From: Sphingomonadaceae bacterium
GTDB taxonomy: Bacteria > Pseudomonadota > Alphaproteobacteria > Sphingomonadales > Sphingomonadaceae
Assembly: GCA_016000085.1 (NCBI GenBank)
Contig: JAECRT010000017.1
Span: 16,375-48,937, forward strand
DNA: 32,563 bases
Direction of reading: 5' to 3'
Under the pieces are notes generated by a model that ran no database searches, had not been told where the DNA came from, and saw only the letters and a program-made list of their open reading frames with translations. The position numbers and the translations under genes were made by a program. Shown in pieces: positions 21,709 through 30,940 of the stretch. The stretch's first letter is position 1, and each line of letters opens with the position of its first letter.

Positions 21709-24219
21709 TCACATCCCGGCGCGTGGCGGCAAAATCGCGCTATAGGGCTGCGGTCGACCCAGCAGGAATCCCTGCCCCACCACGCAGCCGAGACCCAGTA
21801 GCAATTGCGCCTGTTCCTCCGTCTCGACGCCTTCGGCCACCACTTCCATGCCGAAACTGCCGCCCAGCTTGACTACCGCGTCGACGATTGCAGCATCGCC
21901 AGCATCCTCCGCGATATTGCTGACAAAACTCCGGTCGATCTTCAGCACGTTGACGGGATAATGTTTCAGGTGGGTCAGCGAAGCATAGCCGGTCCCGAAA
22001 TCGTCCAGCGCGATGCTTATGCCCGCTTGGGCAAATTGCGCCAGCGCGCGCGCGACCGCGTTCGTGCCGCGGCCCATAAACACGGTTTCCGTCACTTCTA
22101 TTTCGATATGCGCGGGCGGCACGGCGAAGCGAACCAGATGTTCCAGCACATCTTCGGCAAAGCCATCCTGCATGAAATCGGCGGCCGACGCATTGATCGC
22201 GACCCGGCCCGGATCGAAACCCGCCTCCAGCCAGCACCCAACATCGCGCAGCACCGCATCCAGCATCCGCCGGGTCAACGCCACCGCCAGTTCGCCATGC
22301 TCGAACGCGGCCGCAATGCTGCCCGGTAACTGCACGCCAAGCCGAGGATGCGTCCAGCGCAGCAACGCCTCATAGCCCAGCACGCGACCGGTGCGCAGGT
22401 CGATCTTGGGCTGATAATAGGGCATCACCAGATCGTCGGCGATCACCTGCCGAGCCATGCGGATCATCGAACTGCGCTGCTGTGCTTCGGCGCGCAGGGG
22501 CGAATGGAACAGCGTCAGGCGGCCACGCCCCGCCGCCTTCGACGCATAGAGCGCAAGATCAGCCGCCTTGAGCAAGTCTTCCGCTTCGTCGCCATGTTCA
22601 CCCGACAGCACCGCTCCCATGCTGACGCCACAGTCGAGCGATCGACCGCGATGAACATGCGGCTTGCGCAGGCTTTCAGTCAGTCGTTCCGCCCATGATT
22701 CCAGCGCATCGATATCGACCATCGAACGCGCAATCAGGCCGAATTCGTCACCACCCAGTCGCCCCAAAACCGCATCGGGCGGTGCGCTAGCCTCCAGCCG
22801 CGCGGCAAAGGCGCAAAGCAGCGCGTCACCCGCATCATGACCCAGCGAATCGTTGACGCGCTTGAGATCGTCGATGTCGAGCAGCATCAGGCCAAAGCGC
22901 TCTCCCTTGTCCCGCGCCGCACCCGCCATCTCTTCCAGCCGTGCCTGCCACAGCGCGCGGTTGGGCAAGCGGGTCATCGGATCGTGGCTCGCAGCCCAAC
23001 GGATACGCTCCTCGACGTTACGTTCTTCGGTGACGTCCATGAAGGTCACGATGATCCGCAGCGCATGCCCCTGATCGGACAGGGTGGTCCAGCCCGTACT
23101 CCTGATCCACCGCAATGCGCCATTATCGGCGCGATGCATGCGTAAGGTCGTCTCAAAATGCGGTGGAACGGCATAGGCTTCCCCACCACCCTGCATCATC
23201 GCGAGCCTTTCGCGATCTTCGGGATGGATCAGCGAAAGCACGGCTTCGTTCGTCGCAGGCTGATCCTGCGGCAGGCCTAGCATCGCGCGGAATTCTGTGG
23301 ACCAGCTGCACAGTCCAGTCGAAATGTCGAAATCCCATATGCCCAGCTGGGCCGAATGCACCGCCAGACGGAACCGCTCATCGCTATCGCTGAGCGCATG
23401 CTGGGCCAGCTTGCGCACGTGAATATCCTCCAGCATTCCATACCACCGGACGATCGCCCCTTGCTCGTCCCGACGCGCTGCGGCATGCGACCGCATCCAC
23501 CGATAGTCCCCATTATTCAGCCGAATACGATAGTCGATATCGACCGGCTCTCCGCTCGCCAAATGCTCGGTCCACACCCCGATCACCCGTGGGCGGTCAT
23601 CGTCATGCAGCCCCGTCAGCCAGCCGCCGCCCAACGTTTCTGCCGGCGTCAGACCAGTCAGGTCGCACCAGCGCGGCCCCACTTCCTCGATGCTGCCGTC
23701 TGGCCCAGCGGTCCATGGCACTTGCGGATTGAGATCCACCGACCAGCGATAATGATCCTGGCTTTCGGCGAGCGCTCGCGCTTCGCACGCATGGCGATCA
23801 TGAATATCTTCAACCGTGCCATAGAAGAAGACGCGGCCATCGGCGTCGTTCGCGCGGTTCAGACGCAAAAGGCTCCAGCGCCGTTCGCCATCGGCCCAGC
23901 GCAGGTTCAACGTCATCGGTTCGGGGCAAGCCTGCGCCGCAGCACTCATGATCTGGCGCAGGTCAACACGGTCGAGTTTCGCACGCCAACCACCCCCGAA
24001 CGAATCGGAGGAGAATCGCATGGTGGGTCGCCCCGACACCTGCTTCCATGCGAGCATGCGTCCGCGATGGTCGGTTGCCCAGCGGTAGATGGTTGGCGAA
24101 ACTGCATTAAAAATTGGCAGCGAAAGCAAATCGTTACGATGCGAAAACGCCGCAGGATAAGGCATGCTGTCGAGCGCGAGCCGCAGCTCGTCAAATCGGC
24201 GATCTGCAAAGCGATCCAT
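21709..24219 (-). CDS. PAS-PAS-PAS-GGDEF-EAL cyclic-di-GMP signalling protein
   Basis: An 836-residue cytoplasmic protein; no transmembrane segment is evident. Three PAS-type sensor modules span about 25-145, 150-270 and 275-400, each ending in a PAC-like DI/DVT segment. The GGDEF domain (about 405-570) has an intact RLGGDEFG with GGDEF at 489-493. The EAL domain (about 590-830) keeps YEALLRW (E618), INASAADF, EVTETVF, DDFGTGYAS (739-747), LKIDRSF (K760) and AEGVET. Both cyclase and phosphodiesterase activity are therefore possible. The RxxD inhibitory site normally nine residues before GGDEF is not seen. It is oriented away from the adjacent bpt, which lies upstream on the same strand with a terminator between, so it is probably monocistronic. 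Confidence 0.95.
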   Translation of the reverse strand: MDRFADRRFDELRLALDSMPYPAAFSHRNDLLSLPIFNAVSPTIYRWATDHRGRMLAWKQVSGRPTMRFSSDSFGGGWRAKLDRVDLRQIMSAAAQACPEPMTLNLRWADGERRWSLLRLNRANDADGRVFFYGTVEDIHDRHACEARALAESQDHYRWSVDLNPQVPWTAGPDGSIEEVGPRWCDLTGLTPAETLGGGWLTGLHDDDRPRVIGVWTEHLASGEPVDIDYRIRLNNGDYRWMRSHAAARRDEQGAIVRWYGMLEDIHVRKLAQHALSDSDERFRLAVHSAQLGIWDFDISTGLCSWSTEFRAMLGLPQDQPATNEAVLSLIHPEDRERLAMMQGGGEAYAVPPHFETTLRMHRADNGALRWIRSTGWTTLSDQGHALRIIVTFMDVTEERNVEERIRWAASHDPMTRLPNRALWQARLEEMAGAARDKGERFGLMLLDIDDLKRVNDSLGHDAGDALLCAFAARLEASAPPDAVLGRLGGDEFGLIARSMVDIDALESWAERLTESLRKPHVHRGRSLDCGVSMGAVLSGEHGDEAEDLLKAADLALYASKAAGRGRLTLFHSPLRAEAQQRSSMIRMARQVIADDLVMPYYQPKIDLRTGRVLGYEALLRWTHPRLGVQLPGSIAAAFEHGELAVALTRRMLDAVLRDVGCWLEAGFDPGRVAINASAADFMQDGFAEDVLEHLVRFAVPPAHIEIEVTETVFMGRGTNAVARALAQFAQAGISIALDDFGTGYASLTHLKHYPVNVLKIDRSFVSNIAEDAGDAAIVDAVVKLGGSFGMEVVAEGVETEEQAQLLLGLGCVVGQGFLLGRPQPYSAILPPRAGM

Positions 24220-24273
24220 CGCTTACCTAAACCCTGCCTGTTTCCATGCCATCATGGACCCATGGCTAGCGCT

Positions 24274-24291
24274 AAAAGTTAAATAACTTTT
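24274..24291. promoter_or_regulatory. perfect palindrome upstream of the GGDEF-EAL gene
   Basis: AAAAGTTA (24274-24281), a 2-base centre, then TAACTTTT (24284-24291). It is 55-72 bases upstream of the GGDEF-EAL start, inside an AT-rich patch of an otherwise GC-rich region, where a promoter operator would be expected. Confidence 0.4.
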
Positions 24292-24315
24292 CTATTGTTG
24301 CTGCATTTTTGAACA

Positions 24316-24330
24316 ATCAGCGCCGCTGAT
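24316..24330 (-). terminator. hairpin after bpt
   Basis: ATCAGC (24316-24321) and GCTGAT (24325-24330) with a 3-base loop lie seven bases past the bpt stop. On the minus strand the stem runs into TGTTC and then a further A/T patch, which suits a modest terminator. Confidence 0.45.
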
Positions 24331-24337
24331 GCTGCCC

Positions 24338-25156
24338 TTATTTGCGGAACATGCTCGTCAGTTCCATCGGCAATGGCGGCTCGTCGCGTGTCTGGGCTCC
24401 GCGTATGGCCTGTACCTGCTCGTCGGGATCGAACCGTTGCCATCCGCTGCGGCTCAATTTCTCAAGCGGACGATAGCGGACCTTATATTGCATCCGCTGC
24501 GATCCTTCGACCCAATAGCCCAGATAGACATAGGGCAATTCGGCCTGCGCCGCGCGCAGGATATGATCCATGATGATGAAATTGCCCAAGCCAGGCCGAT
24601 GCTCCAGCTCCGTATCGAAGAAGCTGTAGATCATCGACAGGCCATCGCCCTGCCGGTCGGTCAGGCACGCCCCCACCAGCTTGCCCGGACGCCCGTCGAT
24701 GCCGAGTTCGCGATATTCCACGACATGGCTGTCGACGGGGGTCTGTTCGACCATGTCGGCGAAATCCATTTCGTCCATTTCGGTCATTCCGCCGCCGGGG
24801 TGGCGCGCGGTCAGATAGCGTTGCAGCAGCGCGAACTGTTCCTCAGTCGACCAGGGCTTGCACGCGGTGACGGTCAGGTCGCTATTGCGGCGGATCAGTT
24901 TGCGCTGGGTGGCGTTGGGCTGAAATTCGCCAGCCACGACGCGCACCGAAACACAGGCGGAGCAATCGGCACAACTGGGGCGATAGGCGACATTTTGGCT
25001 ACGGCGAAAACCGATTCGGCCCAGCGCATCGTTCAGCTCCGCCGCATTGTCGCCGCTCAGTTCGGTGAACACCTTCCGCTCGCTCTTGCCCGGCAGATAG
25101 GGGCAAGGCGAAGGATTGGTCACGAAGAAACGTGGAAAACGGAAAGGTGCGGTCAC
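24338..25156 (-). CDS. bpt: aspartate/glutamate leucyltransferase (arginyl-tRNA--protein transferase family)
   Basis: A 272-residue N-end-rule enzyme that adds Leu from leucyl-tRNA to N-terminal Asp or Glu, creating a degron for ClpS/ClpAP. The N-terminal domain has the family opening [18 protein letters not shown] and the Cys cluster [12 protein letters not shown]. The C-terminal GNAT-like domain includes [25 protein letters not shown] and [17 protein letters not shown]. The start is placed at GTG 25156 because homologues begin MTAPFRF and a GGAG lies eight bases upstream; an ATG at 25186 would add ten unsupported residues. It follows ilvA by 115 bases, with a hairpin between, so it probably has its own promoter. 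Confidence 0.94.
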   Translation of the reverse strand: MTAPFRFPRFFVTNPSPCPYLPGKSERKVFTELSGDNAAELNDALGRIGFRRSQNVAYRPSCADCSACVSVRVVAGEFQPNATQRKLIRRNSDLTVTACKPWSTEEQFALLQRYLTARHPGGGMTEMDEMDFADMVEQTPVDSHVVEYRELGIDGRPGKLVGACLTDRQGDGLSMIYSFFDTELEHRPGLGNFIIMDHILRAAQAELPYVYLGYWVEGSQRMQYKVRYRPLEKLSRSGWQRFDPDEQVQAIRGAQTRDEPPLPMELTSMFRK

Positions 25157-25259
25157 GCTCCAGGCTCCAGTTCGCGGCGGCGGCACAGATCAGTCATGGA
25201 CAGACTATGCCGCCAGCAGCACCCCGTGAAAAGGGTGTTTACCACGAAATGGTAACAGA

Positions 25260-25282
25260 AGGTTGCCGGCGTCAGGCAACCT
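25260..25282 (-). terminator. terminator hairpin overlapping the ilvA stop codon
   Basis: AGGTTGCC (25260-25267) and GGCAACCT (25275-25282) form a perfect 8-bp stem; the 7-base loop contains the ilvA stop codon (25272-25274). On the minus strand it is followed by TCTGTT. Confidence 0.6.
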
Positions 25283-26519
25283 CGATCGGCGCGACCTCAT
25301 AGCCTGCTTCCGCCAGCGCCGCGATCAGCCGCTGAAGATGCGCGCGATCGCGTGTTTCGCACTCGACGTCCAGGCTCAGCCCCTTCGCCGGCAGGTTGGT
25401 GAAGATGCGCTGATGCGCCAGTTCCAGAATGTTGACCGATTCCCGATCAAAGATGCGCGCCACATGGAACAGCGCGCCGGGCCTATCCTGCAGAATGATG
25501 CGCAAGCGCGCCAGACGGCCGGACCGCGCCAGATCGCGCAACAGCACATTGGCGAGCAGCCGCGTGTCGATATTGCCGCCCGTCAGGATGAGGCCAACGG
25601 TACGCCCGGCAAACTGCTCCCGATAGGTCAGCAGCGCGGCAAGACCCGCAGCGCCCGCACCCTCCACGACTGTCTTTTCAATCTGGAGCAGCAGGCTCAC
25701 CGATTCCTCCAGCCGCCTTTCGGCGACCAGCAGCACATCATCCGCCAGTCGATCGACAAAGCGGCGAGTGAGTTCACCCGGCTGCTTGACGGCTATGCCT
25801 TCGGCCAGCGTGTCGCCGTCGCACGGCAGGTCCGCGCCCTTGATGACATCATACATGGACGGATAAAGTTCGGCCTGCACACCGATCAGCCGAATGTCGG
25901 GCTTCATCGCCCGCGCCGCCGTCGCCATGCCGGAAAACAGGCCGCCGCCGCCGATGGGAATGACCAGCGTGTCGATCTGCGGCGCATCTTCCAGCATTTC
26001 GAGCGCGACGGTGCCTTGCCCGGCAATAATGTCCGGTTCGTCGAAGGGATGGATGAAGGTCAGTCCCTGCTCGACCTCCAGCACCCGCGCATGGGCATAG
26101 GCGTCGTCGAATTTCTCGCCATATTGCACCACTGTCGCGCCATGACCCTGCGTCTGGGTGACCTTCACTGTGGGCGTGGTCATGGGCATCACGATGGTGA
26201 CGGGCACGCCCAACCGCTTGCCATGATAGGCCAGCCCCTGCGCATGATTGCCCGCCGACGCGGCGATCACGCCCTTCGCCTTGGACTCTTCGTCCAGTTG
26301 CAGCAGGCGATTGAGCGCGCCGCGCTCCTTATAGGCCGCAGTAAACTGGAGATTTTCGAACTTCAGATAGACCTTGCAGCCCAGCATGTCAGACAGCGTC
26401 TGGCTAATCAGGGTCGGCGTCTTGACGATCGATCCCGAAATCCGGGTGCGCGCGGCAAGTATGTCATCGACGGTGACGGGCAGCGGCAATGCGCTCTCGA
26501 TCCTGGCTAGCGTGTTCAT
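25272..26519 (-). CDS. ilvA: threonine ammonia-lyase (threonine dehydratase)
   Basis: A 415-residue fold-type II PLP enzyme that deaminates threonine to 2-oxobutanoate, the first step toward isoleucine. The PLP Lys is K64 in FTAAYKERGALN. SAGNHAQG binds the substrate carboxylate, and IGGGGLFSG binds the PLP phosphate. A single ACT-like domain covers about 330-415 (LRIILQDRPGALFHVARIFDRESVNILELAHQR). It is shorter than E. coli IlvA, which has two ACT-like units, and resembles the form common in alphaproteobacteria. It is divergent from the beta-hydroxyacid dehydrogenase gene across 97 bases. A terminator stem encloses its stop codon. The substrate could also include serine. Confidence 0.94.
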   Translation of the reverse strand: MNTLARIESALPLPVTVDDILAARTRISGSIVKTPTLISQTLSDMLGCKVYLKFENLQFTAAYKERGALNRLLQLDEESKAKGVIAASAGNHAQGLAYHGKRLGVPVTIVMPMTTPTVKVTQTQGHGATVVQYGEKFDDAYAHARVLEVEQGLTFIHPFDEPDIIAGQGTVALEMLEDAPQIDTLVIPIGGGGLFSGMATAARAMKPDIRLIGVQAELYPSMYDVIKGADLPCDGDTLAEGIAVKQPGELTRRFVDRLADDVLLVAERRLEESVSLLLQIEKTVVEGAGAAGLAALLTYREQFAGRTVGLILTGGNIDTRLLANVLLRDLARSGRLARLRIILQDRPGALFHVARIFDRESVNILELAHQRIFTNLPAKGLSLDVECETRDRAHLQRLIAALAEAGYEVAPIEVA

Positions 26520-26616
26520 AGGGTCGCCCCCTAGCCGAAAATTGCGATGGAAGAAACTGGCACTGTCGGAAAACTGGCCCTATGGCAGGACGGCACGCAC
26601 CAATAATACGAGGCAT

Positions 26617-27486
26617 ATGGCTAATATCGCGTTTATCGGCCTGGGCGTCATGGGCGGCCCGATCGCAGGTCATCTGGCAAAGGCGGGACATAGCGTCACC
26701 GTCTATAATCGATCCATCGGCAAGGCGAAAAGCTGGGCGGAAGCCTATGGCGGACAGGTCGCAATCAGCCCGGCCAAGGCAGCGGAGGAGGCGGACATCG
26801 TCATCTCCTGCGTCGGCACCGACGATGATCTGAGCCAGATCACACTGGGTCGCGAAGGCGCGTTCCGTACGATGAAGCCGGGCAGCCTGTTCATCGACCA
26901 TACCACCGTATCGGCGCGCATCGCCCGACAGTTGTTCGTCGAAGGTGAAAGCCGCGGCATTCACAGCGTCGACGCCCCGGTATCCGGCGGTCAGGCCGGA
27001 GCCGAAAATGGCCGCCTGTCCATCATGTGCGGCGGCACCGAACCGGCCATCGCTGCGGCGAAGATCGTGATGGAGGCTTATGCCGCGCGCATCGTCCATG
27101 TCGGCGGCGCGGGCGCGGGCCAGACGACCAAGATGGTGAACCAGATCTGCATTGCGGGCGTATTGCAGGGACTGTCGGAAGCGGTGCGCTTCGCGCAGGC
27201 CGCCGAGCTGGATCTGGACAGCGTGTTCGAGGCGATTTCAGGCGGGGCGGCGCAAAGCTGGCAGATGGACAATCGCTGGAAGACGATGGCGCAGGACAGT
27301 TTCGACTTCGGCTTTGCGGTCGACTGGATGCGCAAGGATCTGGGGCTGGCGCTGGAGGAAGCGCGGGCCAACGGCGCGACATTGCCGGTGACGGCGATGG
27401 TGGATCAATTCTATGCCGATGTGCAGGCCATGGGCGGCAATAGGCAGGACACGAGCGCCCTGGTGCGGCGGATCACGCGGGCATGA
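26617..27486 (+). CDS. beta-hydroxyacid dehydrogenase (3-hydroxyisobutyrate dehydrogenase family)
   Basis: A 289-residue NAD(P)-dependent dehydrogenase. The Rossmann motif is IGLGVMGGPIAGHLAKAGH (residues 7-25), the substrate loop DAPVSGGQAGAENGRL (119-133), and the catalytic Lys is K172 in GAGQTTKMVNQ. Tyr-Asn-Arg (30-32) at the end of the second strand hints at NADP preference. Family members act on 3-hydroxyisobutyrate, tartronate semialdehyde or succinic semialdehyde, and the sequence does not decide among them. The frame stays open upstream into ilvA, but ATG 26617 is where the family begins. The stop overlaps the start of the amidohydrolase gene (ATGA), so they are coupled. Confidence 0.93.
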   Translation: MANIAFIGLGVMGGPIAGHLAKAGHSVTVYNRSIGKAKSWAEAYGGQVAISPAKAAEEADIVISCVGTDDDLSQITLGREGAFRTMKPGSLFIDHTTVSARIARQLFVEGESRGIHSVDAPVSGGQAGAENGRLSIMCGGTEPAIAAAKIVMEAYAARIVHVGGAGAGQTTKMVNQICIAGVLQGLSEAVRFAQAAELDLDSVFEAISGGAAQSWQMDNRWKTMAQDSFDFGFAVDWMRKDLGLALEEARANGATLPVTAMVDQFYADVQAMGGNRQDTSALVRRITRA

Positions 27487-29186
27487 AGCTTCGTTTTCTC
27501 GCGATCATTGCCGCGCTCGCCCTGCCCTTTCCCGCGCTTGCGTCGGGCGTCATCGACAATGTGAACGGCATCGCGATCGACGCCAACGGCAAGCTTGTGC
27601 GCTTTGGCGCGCTGATGATCGACGATGACGGCAAGGTCGAGAAACTGATCTCCGGCCGCTATCAGGAACCGGAATATCAACGGCCCAAAAAGCCCAAGAA
27701 GGGCCAACCCTGGCCCGAACCGCCCAAGGGACTGGCATTCAAGCTGGACGCGGGCGGCAAGGTGATGATCCCCGGCCTGATCGACGCGCATGGCCATGTG
27801 ATGGGCTTTGGCCTGTCGCTCGTTACGCTCGACCTGTCGGACACGAATTCGCTAGCCGACGCACAGGCGAAGATCCGCGCCTATGCGCAGGAGAACACCG
27901 GCCGCAAATGGATTATCGGCACGGGCTGGAATCAGGAAAAATGGGGACTGGGCCGCTTCCCGACCGCCACCGAACTGGACGCCTCAGTCGGCGACATTCC
28001 CGTCTGGCTGGAACGGGTCGATGGCCATGCGGGCTGGGCCAACAGCGCGGCGATCCGCGCCGCCGGTATCACCGCTGCATCGAAAGCGCCTGCCGGTGGC
28101 CGGATAGAGATGGCAGCGGGCAAGCCTGCGGGTGTGTTCGTCGACAAGGCGATGGAACTCGTCCAGAAAGTCGTGCCGCCCCCGGCCCCCAAGGACCGCG
28201 ACATAGCGCTGGAAAAGGCGCAACGCGCGCTGCTCGCCACCGGCGTCACCGGCATCGCCGACATGGGCACCAGTATCGAGGATTGGCAGGCGTTTCGCCG
28301 ATCAGCCGACCGAGGCGCGCTGCGCGTGCGGATCATGGCCTATGCGGCGGGCCTTACCAACATGACGCTGATCGCCGGGCCGGAACCCACGCCTTGGCTA
28401 TATGACGATCATCTGCGTCTGGGCGGGGTCAAGTTGTTGCTCGATGGCGCGTTGGGTTCGCGCGGGGCATGGCTGAAAGCCGACTATGCCGACGCACCGG
28501 GCCAGCGCGGCCTGCCGATGATCCCCGACACCCCGTTGCGCAACATCATGAGCCGCGCGGCGATGGATAATTTCCAGATCGCCGTCCACGCCATCGGCGA
28601 CGCGGCCAACAGCGAAATCCTCGACGCGATTCAGGAACTGAGCGAAACCTACAAGGGCGACCGGCGCTGGCGCATCGAACATGCGCAGATTATCGACCCC
28701 GCCGACCTGCCCCGCTTCGGCCAATATGGCATCGTCGCGTCGATGCAGCCGGTCCATGAAGCGTCGGACTGGCGCATGGCGACCGCCCGCATGGGCGAAG
28801 CGCGGCTGGGCGGCGCCTATGCGTGGAAGGCCATGCTCGACAACCGCGTGCCGCTGGCGTTCGGATCGGATGTGCCGGTGGAAAGCCCCAACCCCTTCGC
28901 CGGGATCGCCGTCGCCATGAGCCGTCAGGACGCCAAGGGCGAACCGGCGGGCGGATGGACGCCACAGCAGCGCGTCAGCTTTGACGCGGCGCTCGACGGT
29001 TTCACCCGGCAGGCGGCTTATGCAGGCTTTGCGGACAAACGCTTCGGCAGTCTCGTCCCCGGCCAGCGCGCCGACTTCCTATTGATCGATCGCGACATTT
29101 CGATCGCGCCCGCCGCCGACATTCGCACAACGCAAGTGCTGGAAACATGGATCGGTGGCAAACGAGTCTATGTGAAGGGGCAGTAA
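27483..29186 (+). CDS. exported YtcJ-like amidohydrolase
   Basis: A 567-residue metal-dependent hydrolase of the amidohydrolase 3 (YtcJ) group. A Sec-type signal peptide (about residues 1-21, LPFPALASG) suggests the periplasm. Metal-binding H103 and H105 are in GLIDAHGHV, a candidate Lys in LGGVKLLLDGALGSRG, His in AVHAIGDAAN and IEHAQ, and Asp in AFGSDVPVE. An unusual Pro/Lys-rich insert (about 66-84, RPKKPKKGQPWPEPPKG) lies in the N-terminal beta-sandwich before the catalytic barrel. The ATG overlaps the preceding dehydrogenase stop by four bases. Substrates of this family are mostly unknown; amide or imide hydrolysis is likely. It ends nine bases from the converging membrane protein gene. 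Confidence 0.92.
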   Translation: MKLRFLAIIAALALPFPALASGVIDNVNGIAIDANGKLVRFGALMIDDDGKVEKLISGRYQEPEYQRPKKPKKGQPWPEPPKGLAFKLDAGGKVMIPGLIDAHGHVMGFGLSLVTLDLSDTNSLADAQAKIRAYAQENTGRKWIIGTGWNQEKWGLGRFPTATELDASVGDIPVWLERVDGHAGWANSAAIRAAGITAASKAPAGGRIEMAAGKPAGVFVDKAMELVQKVVPPPAPKDRDIALEKAQRALLATGVTGIADMGTSIEDWQAFRRSADRGALRVRIMAYAAGLTNMTLIAGPEPTPWLYDDHLRLGGVKLLLDGALGSRGAWLKADYADAPGQRGLPMIPDTPLRNIMSRAAMDNFQIAVHAIGDAANSEILDAIQELSETYKGDRRWRIEHAQIIDPADLPRFGQYGIVASMQPVHEASDWRMATARMGEARLGGAYAWKAMLDNRVPLAFGSDVPVESPNPFAGIAVAMSRQDAKGEPAGGWTPQQRVSFDAALDGFTRQAAYAGFADKRFGSLVPGQRADFLLIDRDISIAPAADIRTTQVLETWIGGKRVYVKGQ

Positions 29187-29195
29187 ACCCCTTCA

Positions 29196-30938
29196 CTACA
29201 TCGCGTTGTCCGCCTCGTTCAGCGCATCGTCGAATATTGCGGGCAGCGGTGGCTGGACCGGCTTGTCGCAGCCCACTTCCTTCATATGGGCGCGCAGAGC
29301 ATCCGTCCGCCCCAGATTCCAGCGCGCCAGCGGCACGCCCAATGGCCGGAACTCCGCCCGGTCGAACAATTCGACGACATAGCCTTCGCACAGCTGGTCG
29401 ACCTGATCGAGCGTCAGCATCCCCAGGTTCATCACCATGGGCTTGCCGGGCACGCCATTGCGCCCGCGCACCAGATCGGTGACGTACAGGCCGCCACGCG
29501 GGTCGATCAGCACTACGTCAGCCTCGCTGGAATCGATCAGCCGGTGGCTCGCCGCATAGGGCGCGACGAAGGTGTGGGTACGCCATACCAGAAAGCTGCT
29601 GGCCAGTGCCGTGATGCACAGGCCGATGACCAGCGGCCGCAGCGCACCTTTGGGCCGGAACCGCGCCCATCCCAGCCCCGCCAGCAGGCAGAAGGGACCG
29701 ATATAGCCATGGGCATAGCGGAACCCCCAGCCATAGCCCTGCGCCAACGCAAGCGCGCATCCGGCGACACAACCCAGCGCCAGCGGCAGCGCAATTTCCT
29801 GCCCCCGTAGCGCGCGACGCCAGCGCATCGCCGCGATGCCGAGCGCAGCGAGCGGCACCATCAATATGTCGTTCCACGCGATGAAGCGGCTGAGGTTCAC
29901 CAGTGGCTGCCAGCGATCGCCCAGCCGCTCGAACAGGCTGCCCACCTTGTCCGCCACACCGGCGGACGGCCGCACATCGGCGGGCGCGCCCAGCGCGTGC
30001 ATCAGGAAACCGGGCCAGATCTTGGCCCATACCACGACGATCGCCACCAATGTCAGCGCATGAAACAGCGCCACGCTCCAGCGCCGCGCCAGCAGCATCC
30101 ACAGGATGAAAGGAGCGATGAAGATCGGCGGGAAATGCCACTGGTGCAGCCCGGCCGCGACCAACGCTACGATCCCGGCGCTGCCATGGCCCAACCACCC
30201 ACCGCGCAGCACCAGCGCCAGCCACACCATATTGAGCGCGAAATGCCCGGTCATCGCATAGGGCGTCATCGCCGTGACCCATAGCTGGCTGGACGAAAAG
30301 CCCAGCAGCACCGTTACCCACACCGCGTCGGGGCGGTCGGGCATCAGGTGCAACGCAACGCGCCACAGCGCAAACAGGCCCGCCATCAGCAGCACCGGCC
30401 CCGCCAGATTGGGATCGCCCAATTGCCAGAACAACGCCTGGATCGCGCTGTTCACCGGCAGATAGGCCGCCGTCCAGTAATCCGCCGCGCCAAAGGGCGA
30501 GAAGAATTCAGGCATGATCGCCCGGCGATACGGCTCCCATTCGACCGGGATGGGCCGCGCGAACAGCCCTTCGCGCATATAGGCGGCGGCAAAGCGGGCG
30601 ACTTCCTCGTCCCGCGAAATCGCATAATCCTGAAACAGCGCATAATGGCCCGCCCATGCGGCCAGACCCATCAGCAGGATCAGCGGCACGACGATCCGCG
30701 CGGTGGGTGGCGGCAACGCTATCCCGCGTCCCTGGGCAAAAGGCGCTGCCAGCGCCAGCAACAACAGCGGCACGAACAGCGCCGGAAAATCCTGATCGAG
30801 GAACATGATGACCGGCAGGCTCAATCCCTGCCGCCAGGTGACGTGCCACAGGAATGTCGCCGCCAACCACAGCGTCAGGCCGATCGCGCCGGCCAGGAAC
30901 AAGCGCCGCGCAGTGACGAAGGAGCGGCCTGTTCCCAC
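29196..30938 (-). CDS. polytopic membrane protein, GT-C glycosyltransferase-like
   Basis: A 580-residue membrane protein with about eleven hydrophobic segments and a soluble C-terminal domain of about 130 residues. The first periplasmic loop holds YAISRDEEVARFAA with Asp110-Glu111, the acidic pair typical of GT-C enzymes, but no named family signature is clear. The start is GTG at 30938, two bases after the FkbM gene stop, so it is the last gene in a coupled run after the GT4 and FkbM genes. A role in assembling or modifying a surface glycan is inferred from the neighbours. A non-enzymatic membrane protein is the main alternative. Confidence 0.75.
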   Translation of the reverse strand: MGTGRSFVTARRLFLAGAIGLTLWLAATFLWHVTWRQGLSLPVIMFLDQDFPALFVPLLLLALAAPFAQGRGIALPPPTARIVVPLILLMGLAAWAGHYALFQDYAISRDEEVARFAAAYMREGLFARPIPVEWEPYRRAIMPEFFSPFGAADYWTAAYLPVNSAIQALFWQLGDPNLAGPVLLMAGLFALWRVALHLMPDRPDAVWVTVLLGFSSSQLWVTAMTPYAMTGHFALNMVWLALVLRGGWLGHGSAGIVALVAAGLHQWHFPPIFIAPFILWMLLARRWSVALFHALTLVAIVVVWAKIWPGFLMHALGAPADVRPSAGVADKVGSLFERLGDRWQPLVNLSRFIAWNDILMVPLAALGIAAMRWRRALRGQEIALPLALGCVAGCALALAQGYGWGFRYAHGYIGPFCLLAGLGWARFRPKGALRPLVIGLCITALASSFLVWRTHTFVAPYAASHRLIDSSEADVVLIDPRGGLYVTDLVRGRNGVPGKPMVMNLGMLTLDQVDQLCEGYVVELFDRAEFRPLGVPLARWNLGRTDALRAHMKEVGCDKPVQPPLPAIFDDALNEADNAM

Positions 30939-30940
30939 GA

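Noticed and set aside
25263..26510. Plus-strand open frame of 415 codons
   Set aside because: It is antisense to ilvA, which carries all PLP-enzyme motifs.
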